Positions 25,663 through 34,411 of a stretch of 64,000 nt of DNA are shown in pieces (position 1 is the stretch's first letter; each line of letters starts with the position of its first letter). A program made the translations under genes and the position numbers. The DNA comes from Paenibacillus sp. NFR01 (lineage in GTDB: Bacteria > Bacillota > Bacilli > Paenibacillales > Paenibacillaceae), in assembly GCF_900111565.1 (NCBI RefSeq), contig NZ_FOIK01000001.1, positions 1,147,309 to 1,211,308 of the forward strand, given 5' to 3'. The notes below the pieces were generated by a model. It worked only from the letters and a program-made list of their open reading frames with translations, was not told where the DNA came from and did not search any database.

Positions 25663-26478
25663 CTATTCGGTTGCAGGTGCAGCGGAAGCCAGTTGCCGGT
25701 ACTCCGTCCGCTGGCGTTCGCGTTCCTCTTCCTTCAGGCGCGGACAAGTAAAACAGCAGCTTCCGCCTTCAGTGCGGTAATAAAGGCAGCAGCGGGTTTT
25801 CATCTGCACCTTTTGCTCCGGATCGGCCAGCGATTGGATCCAGCGAACCTGGACCTGAAAGGGATTGCGTCGCAGTCCGAAGATTTCGCCCGGAAGCTTG
25901 CCCTTGAGCGCTTCGTAATCGGCTTGAAGCCGCTTCACCTGCTTTGTGTTGTCGTTGCCGGCTGCAAACATCTCAAGATAATAATTGAATTTGGAGGGAA
26001 ACTGCCCCCATAGCTCACCGGCAGGAAGACCGCTGACGACAGTCATCGTCTCAAACAGCGGCCCAATCGTGTCACGGTACAATTCCGTAAGCAGCCGGTC
26101 GCGCCAGCAAGCGCGTGCTTCCGGATCCTCCGGTGCCGCCTCCATCCGAAGATTCCTCAGGGAATAAGCAATCCGGCAGTATGTGCCGGCCGGGATCAAA
26201 TGGATGTCCAGGTCCGATAAAGCGATGACGGGAACCGCCGGATAAAAAGACAGCGAATATTGCACCGCGAGCGCGACGCTGGCGAGCCACCCCGCAAAAT
26301 AGGCGCCAACCGCCCCTGCGTCGAGGGCTTTCATCAGCGGCTTGTAGCTTTCTGCAAACGACCGCATCCCGGCTTCGTCCAACAATTCCGCCGCGTGGAA
26401 GGAATAAAGTGCTTCCGCCGGCCGCCGCAGATGCAAATCAAATTTAACCGCGATATCCTTTAGTTGCTCCTCGTACAT
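25663..26478 (-). CDS. FhuF-like ferric-siderophore reductase
   Basis: 271-residue protein. The C-terminus carries CC-x10-C-x2-C (RCCLYYRTEGGSCCFTC), the unusual 2Fe-2S motif of FhuF-type ferric siderophore reductases, which release iron in the cytosol by reducing the Fe(III) complex. The N-terminal 200 residues are helical without a signal peptide. Start at ATG 26478 (MYEEQ) follows GGGGGTATCGGG; the longer ORF from 26562 runs back into the ATPase gene. It is the last gene of the siderophore transport operon. Confidence 0.82.
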   Translation of the reverse strand: MYEEQLKDIAVKFDLHLRRPAEALYSFHAAELLDEAGMRSFAESYKPLMKALDAGAVGAYFAGWLASVALAVQYSLSFYPAVPVIALSDLDIHLIPAGTYCRIAYSLRNLRMEAAPEDPEARACWRDRLLTELYRDTIGPLFETMTVVSGLPAGELWGQFPSKFNYYLEMFAAGNDNTKQVKRLQADYEALKGKLPGEIFGLRRNPFQVQVRWIQSLADPEQKVQMKTRCCLYYRTEGGSCCFTCPRLKEEERERQRTEYRQLASAAPATE

Positions 26479-26527
26479 CCCGATACCCCCGTTCCCTGAA
26501 CTTCTGATTCCCACGGCATCGTGCCGC

Positions 26528-27337
26528 TTACATTCCCACAGCTTTATACGAAGCCAGCTCATATGGCAGACACAGCGGAACGCCGGTACGCGGATCCGGT
26601 ACGATATCCGCTTCGATGCCGAAGACTTCGCGAAGCACTTCCGGTGTCATGACACGTTCCGGCGTACCTTCGCTGACTACCGTTCCCGACTTGATCGCTA
26701 CCATATGCTGCGCATAACGCGAGGCGTGGTTCAAATCGTGAACAACCATAATGATCGTGCGGTTTTCTTCATTGTTCAGCTTCTGAAGCAGCTGCAGCAC
26801 TTCCAGCTGATGCGCCATATCCAGGAATGTCGTCGGCTCGTCAAGGAAGAGAATATCCGTTTGCTGCGCGAGCGCCATCGCGATCCACGCCCGCTGCCGC
26901 TGCCCGCCCGACAGCCGATCGATCGGCCGGTCATGGAAAGCCTCCATACCGGTCAGGCGGATTGCATCCTCAATGATTTTGCGGTCTTCGTTCGTCAGTG
27001 TGCCGAAGCCCTTCTGATGCGGATAACGGCCATAACCCACAAGCTCGGATACCGTAAGTCCGTCCGGCGCGGTTGGGTTCTGCGGCAAAATCGCCAATTG
27101 GCGGGCTACCTCTTTGGTCGACTGGCTGTGGATCGACTTGCCGTCCAGCAGCACGCTGCCGCTTTTCGGCTTCATGATGCGCGCCATTGTCTTTAGAATC
27201 GTTGATTTTCCGGAGCCGTTTGCCCCCACCAGCGCCGTAATTTTCCCGGTCGGCAACGTTAAGTTCAATCCCTCCACAATCGTTGCCTCTGCATATCCAA
27301 TCGTCAGTTGTTCCGTATTTAAGCGTTCTGACATCAT
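26528..27337 (-). CDS. Ferric-siderophore ABC transporter ATPase (FecE/FhuC type)
   Basis: 269-residue ATPase. Walker [11 protein letters not shown]-loop [10 protein letters not shown], signature LSGGQRQRA, Walker [13 protein letters not shown] and switch VVHDLNHA are in the expected order. Start at ATG 27337 or 27334, behind AAGGAGTG, with 20 bases to the permease gene; the 358-residue reading is over-extended. Works with two FecCD permeases and a separate binding lipoprotein at 29655-30686. Confidence 0.94.
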   Translation of the reverse strand: MMSERLNTEQLTIGYAEATIVEGLNLTLPTGKITALVGANGSGKSTILKTMARIMKPKSGSVLLDGKSIHSQSTKEVARQLAILPQNPTAPDGLTVSELVGYGRYPHQKGFGTLTNEDRKIIEDAIRLTGMEAFHDRPIDRLSGGQRQRAWIAMALAQQTDILFLDEPTTFLDMAHQLEVLQLLQKLNNEENRTIIMVVHDLNHASRYAQHMVAIKSGTVVSEGTPERVMTPEVLREVFGIEADIVPDPRTGVPLCLPYELASYKAVGM

Positions 27338-27357
27338 GTTCACTCCTTCGATATCGA

Positions 27358-28392
27358 TTAGGCTTTGGATTTGGCCAATAAGTATAAAAAGTAAGGCGCC
27401 CCGATCAGCGCAACGATTATGCCGGTCGGAATCTCGGCAGGCTGGAGAATCCAGCGGGCAAGCGTATCCGCGGTAAGGAGCAGCAATGCTCCCGTCAGTG
27501 CCGAAGCCGGCAGCAGAGCCTGGTGGCGCGGTCCGACCAGCCGCCGGGCCAAATGCGGCGCGATCAGGCCCACAAAGCCGATTCCGCCGCTGACTGAGAT
27601 GCACGCCCCGGATAAGGCGACCGCCGCACCCAGCAGGAGCAGCCGCTCCCGTTCGACTGGCATTCCTAGCCCGGCTGAAGTCTCGTCGCCAAGATTAAGC
27701 ACATTAAGTACTCTCGCTTTATAAAAAACAAACGGCAGAAGGATTACGATCCAGGGAAGCAGAGCCAGCACAAACCGCCAGTCGCCGCCCCAGATTTTGC
27801 CGGCCAGCCAGATAGCGACAAACTGGTAGTTCTGCGGATCCAATCTCAGCGACAAAATCATCTGTATGGCATAAATGCCTGCGCCGACGGCGATCCCGAT
27901 CAGGATCATCCGGATCGGCGAGGAGCCGTCAACGCGTCGAAACGACAATACATAAACAAAGACGGCTGCGAGCGTACCGCCGGCGAGCGCCAGCAGCGGC
28001 AATACAAATACCGGAGCCGAGGATACAGCCGGGAAAAACGAAATAAAGACGATAACGGCAAGACCCGCACCGGCATTAATGCCCAGCGTGGACGGTTCGG
28101 CCAGCGCATTGCGCGTCAGCCCTTGCAAAATGCAGCCCGACACGGCCAAACCCGCACCGACCAGCAATGAGATAACGATGCGCGGCAAGCGGAAATCGAA
28201 CAGGATCAGCTTCTGTTTATCGGTTCCGTTGCCAAGCAAGGTATGTATGACGTCCATGGGAGACAGCCGGATTAACCCGGTGTTCATGCTGACCAGGAAC
28301 ATGATAAGGATGATAACGGCAAGCAGCGTAACGACCGCGCTTTCACGGGAGCGGCGTTTCGCTGACGGAGATAACGGCTTTCGCCCGCTCAC
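27358..28392 (-). CDS. FecCD-family iron-siderophore permease (second)
   Basis: 344-residue permease with about ten helices. FecCD motifs: [42 protein letters not shown] and [23 protein letters not shown]. Its start overlaps the stop of the first permease by four bases. Forms the heterodimeric channel with the product of 28389-29447. Confidence 0.94.
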   Translation of the reverse strand: MSGRKPLSPSAKRRSRESAVVTLLAVIILIMFLVSMNTGLIRLSPMDVIHTLLGNGTDKQKLILFDFRLPRIVISLLVGAGLAVSGCILQGLTRNALAEPSTLGINAGAGLAVIVFISFFPAVSSAPVFVLPLLALAGGTLAAVFVYVLSFRRVDGSSPIRMILIGIAVGAGIYAIQMILSLRLDPQNYQFVAIWLAGKIWGGDWRFVLALLPWIVILLPFVFYKARVLNVLNLGDETSAGLGMPVERERLLLLGAAVALSGACISVSGGIGFVGLIAPHLARRLVGPRHQALLPASALTGALLLLTADTLARWILQPAEIPTGIIVALIGAPYFLYLLAKSKA

Positions 28393-29447
28393 AGCGCTCC
28401 CCCCTTCCGCTTACCGGCCAGGTAGATGAAGAACGGTACACCGATACAGGCGATGAGCGCGCCGATCGGCGTCTCATACGGTGCATTGACCATCCGGGCA
28501 GCGATATCTGCAAACACGATCAGGACGCCGCCAAGCACGCCGGAGCAAGGAATAATCCAGCGGTAATCCGACCCGACCAGATAACGGGTAATATGCGGGA
28601 TGATCAGCCCGACAAAAGCAATTGGACCGACGGTCGATACAGCGCCGCCGGCAAGGATGATGACAATCAGAATTCCGGCGGTCTGCACAAGCCGGGTACG
28701 CTGGCCGAGCCCGGCCGCGACATCTTTTCCGAGGCTGAGCAGCGTAATCGACCGTGATATCATCATGGCCGCAACCAGCGCAACGGCTGTCCATGGAAAA
28801 ATATAATGGAGCTGCTTCCAGCTCGCTCCCCCTACGCCGCCGGCCATCCAGAAAGCGATGTCCTGCGATAGGTGAAACAGAATCGCCACGCCCTGGCTGA
28901 CGGCCAGCAGCAAGGCGCTGACGGCGGCGCCGGCAAGCGTCAGGCGCAGCGGCGTCATCCCGCTGCGCGACAGCGAGCCGATGCCGAAAACGAGCAGCGC
29001 CGCCACCGCGGCGCCGAGGAAGCAGTACAGCATGATATAGCTGAACGACAATGTCGGCGCCAGGGCGAAAGCCAGCGCCAGACCGGCGCTGGCCCCGGCA
29101 TTCAGGCCGAGGAGGCCCGAATCCGCCAAAGGATTGCGCGTCATGCCCTGCATGATCGCGCCGGCCACTGCGAAGCACGCCCCGACCAGCGCCCCCGTGA
29201 GTGCGCGGGGAATGCGCAGGCTGCGAATGACCTGATGCTGTTGCGAATCCGCATGGAAGTGGAAGACCGCATCCCATACGGTGCCCAGTTTGATGTCGAC
29301 GGCCCCGACCGACACCGATAACGCCAGTCCGAAGGTTATCGCAGCTAGCCCGCCGATTAGAATCAGAATCGCCGCCGCAGGTTTGGAACGGATCATGCTC
29401 TCATCCGCCGGTTTTCTTGCTTGTGAGGTTTTCTGTGACGTTACCAT
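28389..29447 (-). CDS. FecCD-family iron-siderophore permease (first)
   Basis: 352-residue permease. A cytosolic N-terminus is followed by about ten helices with LRIPRALTGALVGACFAVAGAIMQGMTRNPLADSGLLGLNAGAS and TVGPIAFVGLIIPHITRYLVGSDYR. First gene of the four-gene transport operon (permease, permease, ATPase, reductase), downstream of Fur-like sites at 29481-29526. The substrate-binding lipoprotein is in its own unit upstream. Confidence 0.94.
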   Translation of the reverse strand: MVTSQKTSQARKPADESMIRSKPAAAILILIGGLAAITFGLALSVSVGAVDIKLGTVWDAVFHFHADSQQHQVIRSLRIPRALTGALVGACFAVAGAIMQGMTRNPLADSGLLGLNAGASAGLALAFALAPTLSFSYIMLYCFLGAAVAALLVFGIGSLSRSGMTPLRLTLAGAAVSALLLAVSQGVAILFHLSQDIAFWMAGGVGGASWKQLHYIFPWTAVALVAAMMISRSITLLSLGKDVAAGLGQRTRLVQTAGILIVIILAGGAVSTVGPIAFVGLIIPHITRYLVGSDYRWIIPCSGVLGGVLIVFADIAARMVNAPYETPIGALIACIGVPFFIYLAGKRKGGAL

Positions 29448-29480
29448 TGACGTTCCCCTAATCTATGCTTCGACTCTAAT

Positions 29481-29495
29481 TGATAACATCTATCA
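29481..29495. promoter_or_regulatory. Fur-type site before the siderophore permease operon
   Basis: TGATAACATCTATCA, a 7-1-7 dyad with 11 of 14 consensus bases (TGATAATNATTATCA). A second, poorer match (AACTCATTCTCATTAA) lies at 29511-29526. Confidence 0.6.
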
Positions 29496-29591
29496 CCCTA
29501 ATGATAGTGCAACTCATTCTCATTAACCGATTATAACAATTTACGGTGAACTTGCCCAGTCTTGGCCTTCATCCATTCACATTCGATTTAC

Positions 29592-29632
29592 AAAAAATGC
29601 AGGCCTTGTATCGAGATACAAGCACCTGCATT
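29592..29632 (-). terminator. Terminator of the binding lipoprotein gene
   Basis: AATGCAGGtGCTTGTAT / GATACAAGgCCTGCATT long stem followed by T6 on the minus strand. Confidence 0.85.
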
Positions 29633-29654
29633 ACTTTTTCCACATGCGGGAGGA

Positions 29655-30686
29655 TTATTTCACAAGATTCGCAAGCGCATCGTCGATCGTCAGGTTGTTG
29701 GCGTATGCTCCGCTGTATAACCAGGAGCTGGCGGCGCTCATTTCATACACATGGCCTGCTTTAACAGCCGGGATCCCCTTCCAGATCGCGCTGTTCAGCA
29801 CATCCGAGCCCTGAGCCTTGTCGCTGTTCACCAGGAAAATATGATCGGCCGTCAATTCAGCCAACTTCTCCAGCGTGATCGGATTCCAGGTCGCGCGGGA
29901 GGCTTCCGGGATTTCGGTTACGAGATTCGGCAGTTGCAGGCCAAGATCGCCGTACAATACCGCGCCGCTCGCACGGGTGTTATCCACGATATAGAAGTTT
30001 TTTTGCACCAGCCAGAGAATGGCTACCGATTGTTCGCCCACGGCGCTGGTCAGCTTGGCTTTGGCGTCGGCCGCTTTTTGATCATAGTCGGCAATGGCTT
30101 TCTCCGCTGCGTCGCTTTTGTTCAGCAGTTCGCCGATTTTGCGCAGCGATGCGCGCCAGTCTTTACTGATTTCGTCGCCCAGCACATAAGTAGGAGCAAT
30201 CTTGTTCAACTGGTCATACAGCCCGTTCTGCACGGTGCCTTCGGATTGCACGATGTGGAAATCCGGCGCGAAGCTGGTTACCGCTTCCAGCGGTAAGTCG
30301 TAGCTGATGGTAGGAACATCCTTGAGGGCAGGCGCCAGGTAATCCTGTATGCCGTTTGTAACCGACCACTGCGCCACAGGCGTGACGCCGAGCGTAACCA
30401 GATAATCTTCCAGATAAGAAGCCAGGACGCGCTGCGGGTTGGCAGGTACGGTTACTTGATGGCCCATAGCGTCCGTTACCGTCTTCGCTTCTGCAGGAGC
30501 AGCGGTTTCTGCCGGTGCGGCGGTAGCTTCCGCCGAGGCCGTCGGCGAGGCATTCGTGCTTGCATTCGCGTTACTTGCGTTATTGCTATTGTTATTTCCG
30601 CAGGCGGACAACAACAACGTCATGGCGATAATTCCGGTCAGCGCGAGCTTCATGCCCCGCTTTTTATTTGTCTGTACCCAAAACAT
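29655..30686 (-). CDS. Iron-siderophore-binding lipoprotein
   Basis: 343-residue solute-binding protein of the FecB/FhuD type. The signal peptide ends in a LLLSAC lipobox about 25 residues in, then an Asn/Ala-rich linker (GNNNSNNASNAN). Body motifs: VTVPANPQRVLASYLEDYLVTLGVTP, IVQSEG, AILWLVQKNFYIV, and EKLAELTADHIFLVNSD. Start at ATG 30686 (alternative 30689), behind TTGGAGGGATC; the 377-residue reading goes back into the promoter. Single-gene unit under a Fur-type promoter. Confidence 0.92.
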   Translation of the reverse strand: MFWVQTNKKRGMKLALTGIIAMTLLLSACGNNNSNNASNANASTNASPTASAEATAAPAETAAPAEAKTVTDAMGHQVTVPANPQRVLASYLEDYLVTLGVTPVAQWSVTNGIQDYLAPALKDVPTISYDLPLEAVTSFAPDFHIVQSEGTVQNGLYDQLNKIAPTYVLGDEISKDWRASLRKIGELLNKSDAAEKAIADYDQKAADAKAKLTSAVGEQSVAILWLVQKNFYIVDNTRASGAVLYGDLGLQLPNLVTEIPEASRATWNPITLEKLAELTADHIFLVNSDKAQGSDVLNSAIWKGIPAVKAGHVYEMSAASSWLYSGAYANNLTIDDALANLVK

Positions 30687-30734
30687 CATGATCCCTCCAA
30701 GTAGTATGTAGCTTGTTTTGTCTCGTTCAGTTAA

Positions 30735-30763
30735 ATGATATTGATTCTCATTATTAATGTCAA
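30735..30763 (-). promoter_or_regulatory. Fur-controlled promoter of the siderophore lipoprotein
   Basis: On the minus strand TTGACA, 17 bases, TATCAT. A Fur-type 7-1-7 box, TGATATTGATTCTCA (12 of 14 consensus bases), lies at 30736-30750 and covers the spacer and -10, so Fe-Fur should block polymerase. Confidence 0.85.
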
Positions 30764-30792
30764 CTCTAAAGTTTATTCTTTTCATCATCTTA

Positions 30793-30829
30793 CAAAAAAA
30801 CAGCCGCTTCCCCCAAAGGAAGCGGCTGT
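30793..30829 (-). terminator. Terminator of kimA
   Basis: ACAGCCGCTTCC / GGAAGCGGCTGT stem followed by T7 on the minus strand. Confidence 0.9.
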
Positions 30830-30850
30830 ATATATATCAATGAATGATGA

Positions 30851-32668
30851 CTATTTGTGCAAATGGTATGGCACGGTTGCCACTACGATATCCTTCTGAT
30901 TCATCAGGTACGAGCGGATAAACAAGCTGGTCTGGTTATGCAGGATCGCCTGCCACCAATGCTTTGTGATAAATTGCGGAATCAGAATCGTAATATGGTC
31001 GGTCGACGCGGTCTTCCATTCCACCGTATCAATAAAACGGACCAGCGGGCGAAGGACGCTGCGGTAACGCGAGCGCAGGACGATCAGGCGTACGCCCGGG
31101 TCCCACTCTTCCCATTTTTGCTCAAGCTTATTGATCTCTTCTTCATCAAAGCCGACATAGACGGCAACCACGTTATCGGTCAGCGATTTGGCATAGCTGA
31201 TGGAATGAAGCACGGCCCGGGTTACGCCCGAAATCGGCACGACCACGGTACTTCCTTTAATGACCGGTTTATCGGTCGCCAGGCAAATCCGCAGCTGATC
31301 CGCGGTGTTCAGATAGTGACGGTGGATACGGTGGAAAACAAACATGACGACCGGCAGGAAGATGAATGCCATCCACACGCTTGAGAATTTGGTAATGATA
31401 AAAATCAGGGTGATGGTCAGCGTTGTCAGCATACCGACAGTGTTGACGGCGAATTTCTTCGTCCAGCCCTTTGGTTTAAGCTTCGTCCAGTGAACCATCA
31501 TGCCCAGCTGGGACAACGTGAACGGAATGAATACGCCGACGGCGTAGAGCGGTATCAACCCTTCGGTATTGCCGTGGAAAGCCGCTACAAGCAGCGCCGA
31601 TAACACGCCGAGAAAAATAATCCCGTTAGAGAAGCCCAGACGGTCGCCGCGGACCATAAAGGCATGCGGCAGATACTTATCTTTGGCAAACATAAAGGCC
31701 AGCAGCGGGAACGCCGAGTACGCTGTATTGGCAGCCAGGAACAGGATTACAGCCGTAATGCCTTGGATGAAAAAGTACAAACCGCCGCGGCCGAAGGTCG
31801 ATTCGGCAATCTGCGAAACCACCGTCGCTTTTTCATCCGGCGTAATGCCGTACCAATAGGCCAGCAGCGTAATTCCGGTGAACATGATGCCGAGGATCAC
31901 GCCCATCATAGCCAGCGTTTTTGCCGCGTTTTTCTCGGAAGGCACTTTAAAGTTCGGAATGGCGTTCGAGACCGCCTCCACCCCGGTAAGCGCGGAACAG
32001 CCGGAGCTGAACGCCTTCAGCAGCAGGAACAGACTGACGTTCGATACGGCCGTGCCGATCTCAGGCACATGCGCATGGGCGCCGCCAGTGGCATATTTGA
32101 TGAACCCGGCTACGATCATTACGAGAATCGAAACAACGAAGAGATAGACCGGCACCATAATGAAGGAAGCCGACTCGGTGACGCCGCGCAAATTGATGAT
32201 GGTCAGAATCAAAATGACGGTAGCGGCAATAAGAACGCTATGGCTGTGCAGATTCGGGAACGCCGACGTTATGGCGTCGGTTCCCGCCGAGGCGCTTACC
32301 GCAACGGTTAGGATATAATCGACGAGCAGCGAGCCGCCGGCAAGAAGCCCGGTCGGAACGCCCAGATTCGTTTTGGATACGATGTATGCGCCCCCGCCTT
32401 GCGGATAGGCGAAAATGGTTTGACGGTAAGATAAAATCAGAATAGCCAGCAGGCCCAATACGGCTAATGCAATTGGCAATGAGTACCATATAGCGGTAAA
32501 ACCGGCCGCTACCAGCACGATTAAGATTTGTTCCGTTCCGTAGGCAACTGACGATAGCGCGTCGGAAGACAAAACAGCCAGTGCTTTCACCTTGGATAAC
32601 TTTTCATGATCCAACTCGTCGGATTTCATCGGACGGCCGATCAAAAGTCTTTTTACCTTGCTTACCAT
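30851..32668 (-). CDS. kimA: KimA, c-di-AMP-controlled potassium importer
   Basis: 605-residue APC-superfamily permease, matching KimA (YdaO) of B. subtilis, about 607 residues. Twelve helices cover residues 30-440; QGGGAYIVSKTNLG, LSSVAYGTEQ and GCSALTGVEAVSNAIPNFK are the transporter blocks. A cytosolic C-terminal domain (about 460-605, VVVPISGVTRAVLHSISYAKSL) is the second-messenger binding part. Potassium/proton symport is known for the family. The gene sits behind a ydaO-type riboswitch and terminator, so c-di-AMP controls it in RNA as well as, in the known protein, directly. Confidence 0.95.
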   Translation of the reverse strand: MVSKVKRLLIGRPMKSDELDHEKLSKVKALAVLSSDALSSVAYGTEQILIVLVAAGFTAIWYSLPIALAVLGLLAILILSYRQTIFAYPQGGGAYIVSKTNLGVPTGLLAGGSLLVDYILTVAVSASAGTDAITSAFPNLHSHSVLIAATVILILTIINLRGVTESASFIMVPVYLFVVSILVMIVAGFIKYATGGAHAHVPEIGTAVSNVSLFLLLKAFSSGCSALTGVEAVSNAIPNFKVPSEKNAAKTLAMMGVILGIMFTGITLLAYWYGITPDEKATVVSQIAESTFGRGGLYFFIQGITAVILFLAANTAYSAFPLLAFMFAKDKYLPHAFMVRGDRLGFSNGIIFLGVLSALLVAAFHGNTEGLIPLYAVGVFIPFTLSQLGMMVHWTKLKPKGWTKKFAVNTVGMLTTLTITLIFIITKFSSVWMAFIFLPVVMFVFHRIHRHYLNTADQLRICLATDKPVIKGSTVVVPISGVTRAVLHSISYAKSLTDNVVAVYVGFDEEEINKLEQKWEEWDPGVRLIVLRSRYRSVLRPLVRFIDTVEWKTASTDHITILIPQFITKHWWQAILHNQTSLFIRSYLMNQKDIVVATVPYHLHK

Positions 32669-32745
32669 TGTAGTAACAGTTCCTCTCTGATTTTAAGTTG
32701 AAATGCGTGATTTTCATTCATTTCATCACTTCATTTCATAAATGA

Positions 32746-32784
32746 CAAACAAAAATAAGCATACGGAAATAAATCCGCATGCTT
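32746..32784 (-). terminator. Riboswitch terminator of kimA
   Basis: AAGCATgCGGA / TCCGtATGCTT stem followed by ATTTTTGTTT on the minus strand, right after the aptamer and about 78 bases before kimA. Confidence 0.9.
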
Positions 32785-32802
32785 AATCGCATGGTCATTA
32801 TC

Positions 32803-32941
32803 CCACGTTGCTTACGAGGTTAGCTGGCGGATTCGGGCTGTGGTAGCCCTACGATCCGGCTGGTTTAGCCTGGACCGATTCACCCCGTTGGCAGCTTTCG
32901 CCAATTTGGTTCCCCCGTTTTCCCTTGCGGGAAATTCAGCG
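32803..32941 (-). promoter_or_regulatory. c-di-AMP (ydaO/yuaA) riboswitch aptamer
   Basis: Read on the minus strand: CGCTGAAT, AAACGGGGGAACCAAAT, GGGGTGAATC, GTAGGGCTACC, CCGAATCCGCCAGCTAACCTCGTAAGC in the order known for the ydaO aptamer. It binds c-di-AMP; high ligand should favour the terminator that follows. No ATG-led gene is hidden in the leader. A 14-base palindrome GACTAATATTAGTC lies just upstream at 32962-32975; its role is unknown. Confidence 0.93.
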
Positions 32942-33010
32942 AATATTCAACTTCTCACAAGGACTAATATTAGTCTACAACGGGTTTTCAGTAAAGCGGT
33001 GAAAAAAATG

Positions 33011-33116
33011 AAAAAACATCCAAATCGCTTAAATCTAAGATCAGAGATAACAGGATGTGTCGTTTTCTTTCATTATCCCTTGTTCCCGTGATTTTAGAGC
33101 GATTTGGACGTTTTTT
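33011..33116. repeat. Long inverted repeat downstream of bdbC
   Basis: Arms AAAAAACaTCCAAATCGCT and AGCGATTTGGAcGTTTTTT (one mismatch) enclose about 70 bases of unrelated DNA. A- and T-runs end both arms, so it can act as a terminator on either strand, although the loop is unusually large. The gap 32942-33010 also holds the kimA leader and its promoter, which I could not pin down. Confidence 0.6.
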
Positions 33117-33126
33117 GTGACGAATC

Positions 33127-33561
33127 TTAGCTATCGGCTTCCTCTTTTTCCCGGCCGAACCATAGCAGGACCGTGATCAGTACGAATGCAATAAGTGCAA
33201 GGAGCGGAACTGTAATAAATCCGAAGTAATTCAAATAATCTTTGCTGCAAGGAACACCAATGGTGCAGTTCGAAATTCGCTCAAGCCCCGGAATCTTTTG
33301 CAGCGCATAATGATAGACGGAGATGCTTCCACCCACGATGGTGAGCGGCAATACGTACGGGATAATCCGCTTGTCTCCCCGGTAAGTCGCGATTCCGAGC
33401 AGAAACAGCTGCGGATACATAAAGATGCGCTGGAACCAGCACAGCTTGCAGGGCTCATAATGAAGCACTTCGCTGAGATACAGGCTTCCCGCCACGGCGA
33501 TAATGGACACAAACCAGGCGAGATAGAGACAGTGACGGCGGCAAAACTCCCGGAAGCCCAT
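33127..33561 (-). CDS. bdbC: BdbC, DsbB-like thiol-disulfide oxidoreductase
   Basis: 144-residue four-helix membrane protein of the DsbB/BdbC type. It has the redox pair CKLC (WFQR follows, as in DsbB) and a second cysteine pair NCTIGVPC with about six residues between. It reoxidises BdbD and passes electrons to menaquinone. The start directly abuts the bdbD stop, so the two genes are coupled. Confidence 0.92.
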   Translation of the reverse strand: MGFREFCRRHCLYLAWFVSIIAVAGSLYLSEVLHYEPCKLCWFQRIFMYPQLFLLGIATYRGDKRIIPYVLPLTIVGGSISVYHYALQKIPGLERISNCTIGVPCSKDYLNYFGFITVPLLALIAFVLITVLLWFGREKEEADS

Positions 33562-34317
33562 CTACTTGGCCTCTGCTGCAGCGGCAGCGACTTTTACTTG
33601 CGCATCGATCGCTTCCATATTGAACGGTTCAGCAACCTTTACGCCGTTAATGAACAAGGTTGGCGTGGATTGAACGCCGGCATTTGATGCTTTTTGAATA
33701 TCGGTCTGCAGTTCGCTGTTATAGGTTTTCTCTTCGATATCTTTGCGCAGCAGATCGTAATCGACCGGCAGGTTTTGCTTTTTGGCCAGATCTACGAGGA
33801 AATCGGTGGTTGCCCACTCTTTGTTCTCGTCCCCCTGATTGGCATAAATGGCATCGTAATATGTCCAGAACGCCTCGCTGTTCTGATGGTAGACGGACAA
33901 CGCCGCCAGAGAAGCGGTCGTCGAGTCTGCGCCGACAAACGCCATGTTGACGAAATAAAATGCGGCTGTGCCCGGGGTAACATATTCCTGTACGATTTGC
34001 GGCTTGATCACGCCGGTAAACTGTGCGCAGGCCGGGCATTTGAAATCGCCGAACTCCACAATTTTGACCGGAGCGTCCGCTTGTCCGAGCACCGGCAATC
34101 CCGAGTAGTCAATGGTTACCGGTTCTGCCGAAGCCGTCGGCTCCTTCGTATCCTTGGAAGCTAAAAGAAATAATCCGACAAAAATAACGATTACCAGAGC
34201 GATGGTGCCGATGACCCAGATCCGTGTCTTTTGTTTCTGTTGCTCCTGCTCGACTCTGCGTCTTTCCTGCTTGCTCATTTGGGGAATCGGGGCGCGTTTG
34301 GGCTTATTTGAGCTCAA
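33562..34317 (-). CDS. bdbD: BdbD, DsbA-like thiol-disulfide oxidase
   Basis: 251-residue extracytoplasmic thioredoxin-like protein. A single N-terminal signal anchor (RIWVIGTIALVIVIFVGLFLLAS, residues 31-53) is preceded by a lysine/glutamine-rich cytosolic segment. CPAC is the active site (FGDFKCPACAQF), and STPTLFINGV supplies the cis-proline loop. It introduces disulfides into exported proteins and is recycled by BdbC, encoded right after it. A TTGCCA-18-TATAAT promoter lies upstream. Confidence 0.93.
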   Translation of the reverse strand: MSSNKPKRAPIPQMSKQERRRVEQEQQKQKTRIWVIGTIALVIVIFVGLFLLASKDTKEPTASAEPVTIDYSGLPVLGQADAPVKIVEFGDFKCPACAQFTGVIKPQIVQEYVTPGTAAFYFVNMAFVGADSTTASLAALSVYHQNSEAFWTYYDAIYANQGDENKEWATTDFLVDLAKKQNLPVDYDLLRKDIEEKTYNSELQTDIQKASNAGVQSTPTLFINGVKVAEPFNMEAIDAQVKVAAAAAEAK

Positions 34318-34374
34318 GTTGGGTTCCTTTCCGTCCGCCGCTGGGGACCTCTGAATAATTTGGATTACTTTAAA

Positions 34375-34404
34375 ATTATAATATCAAAGCTCTCCCGTTG
34401 GCAA
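34375..34404 (-). promoter_or_regulatory. Promoter of bdbDC
   Basis: TTGCCA, 18 bases, TATAAT on the minus strand, 58 bases before bdbD. Confidence 0.6.
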
Positions 34405-34411
34405 ACCCCGC

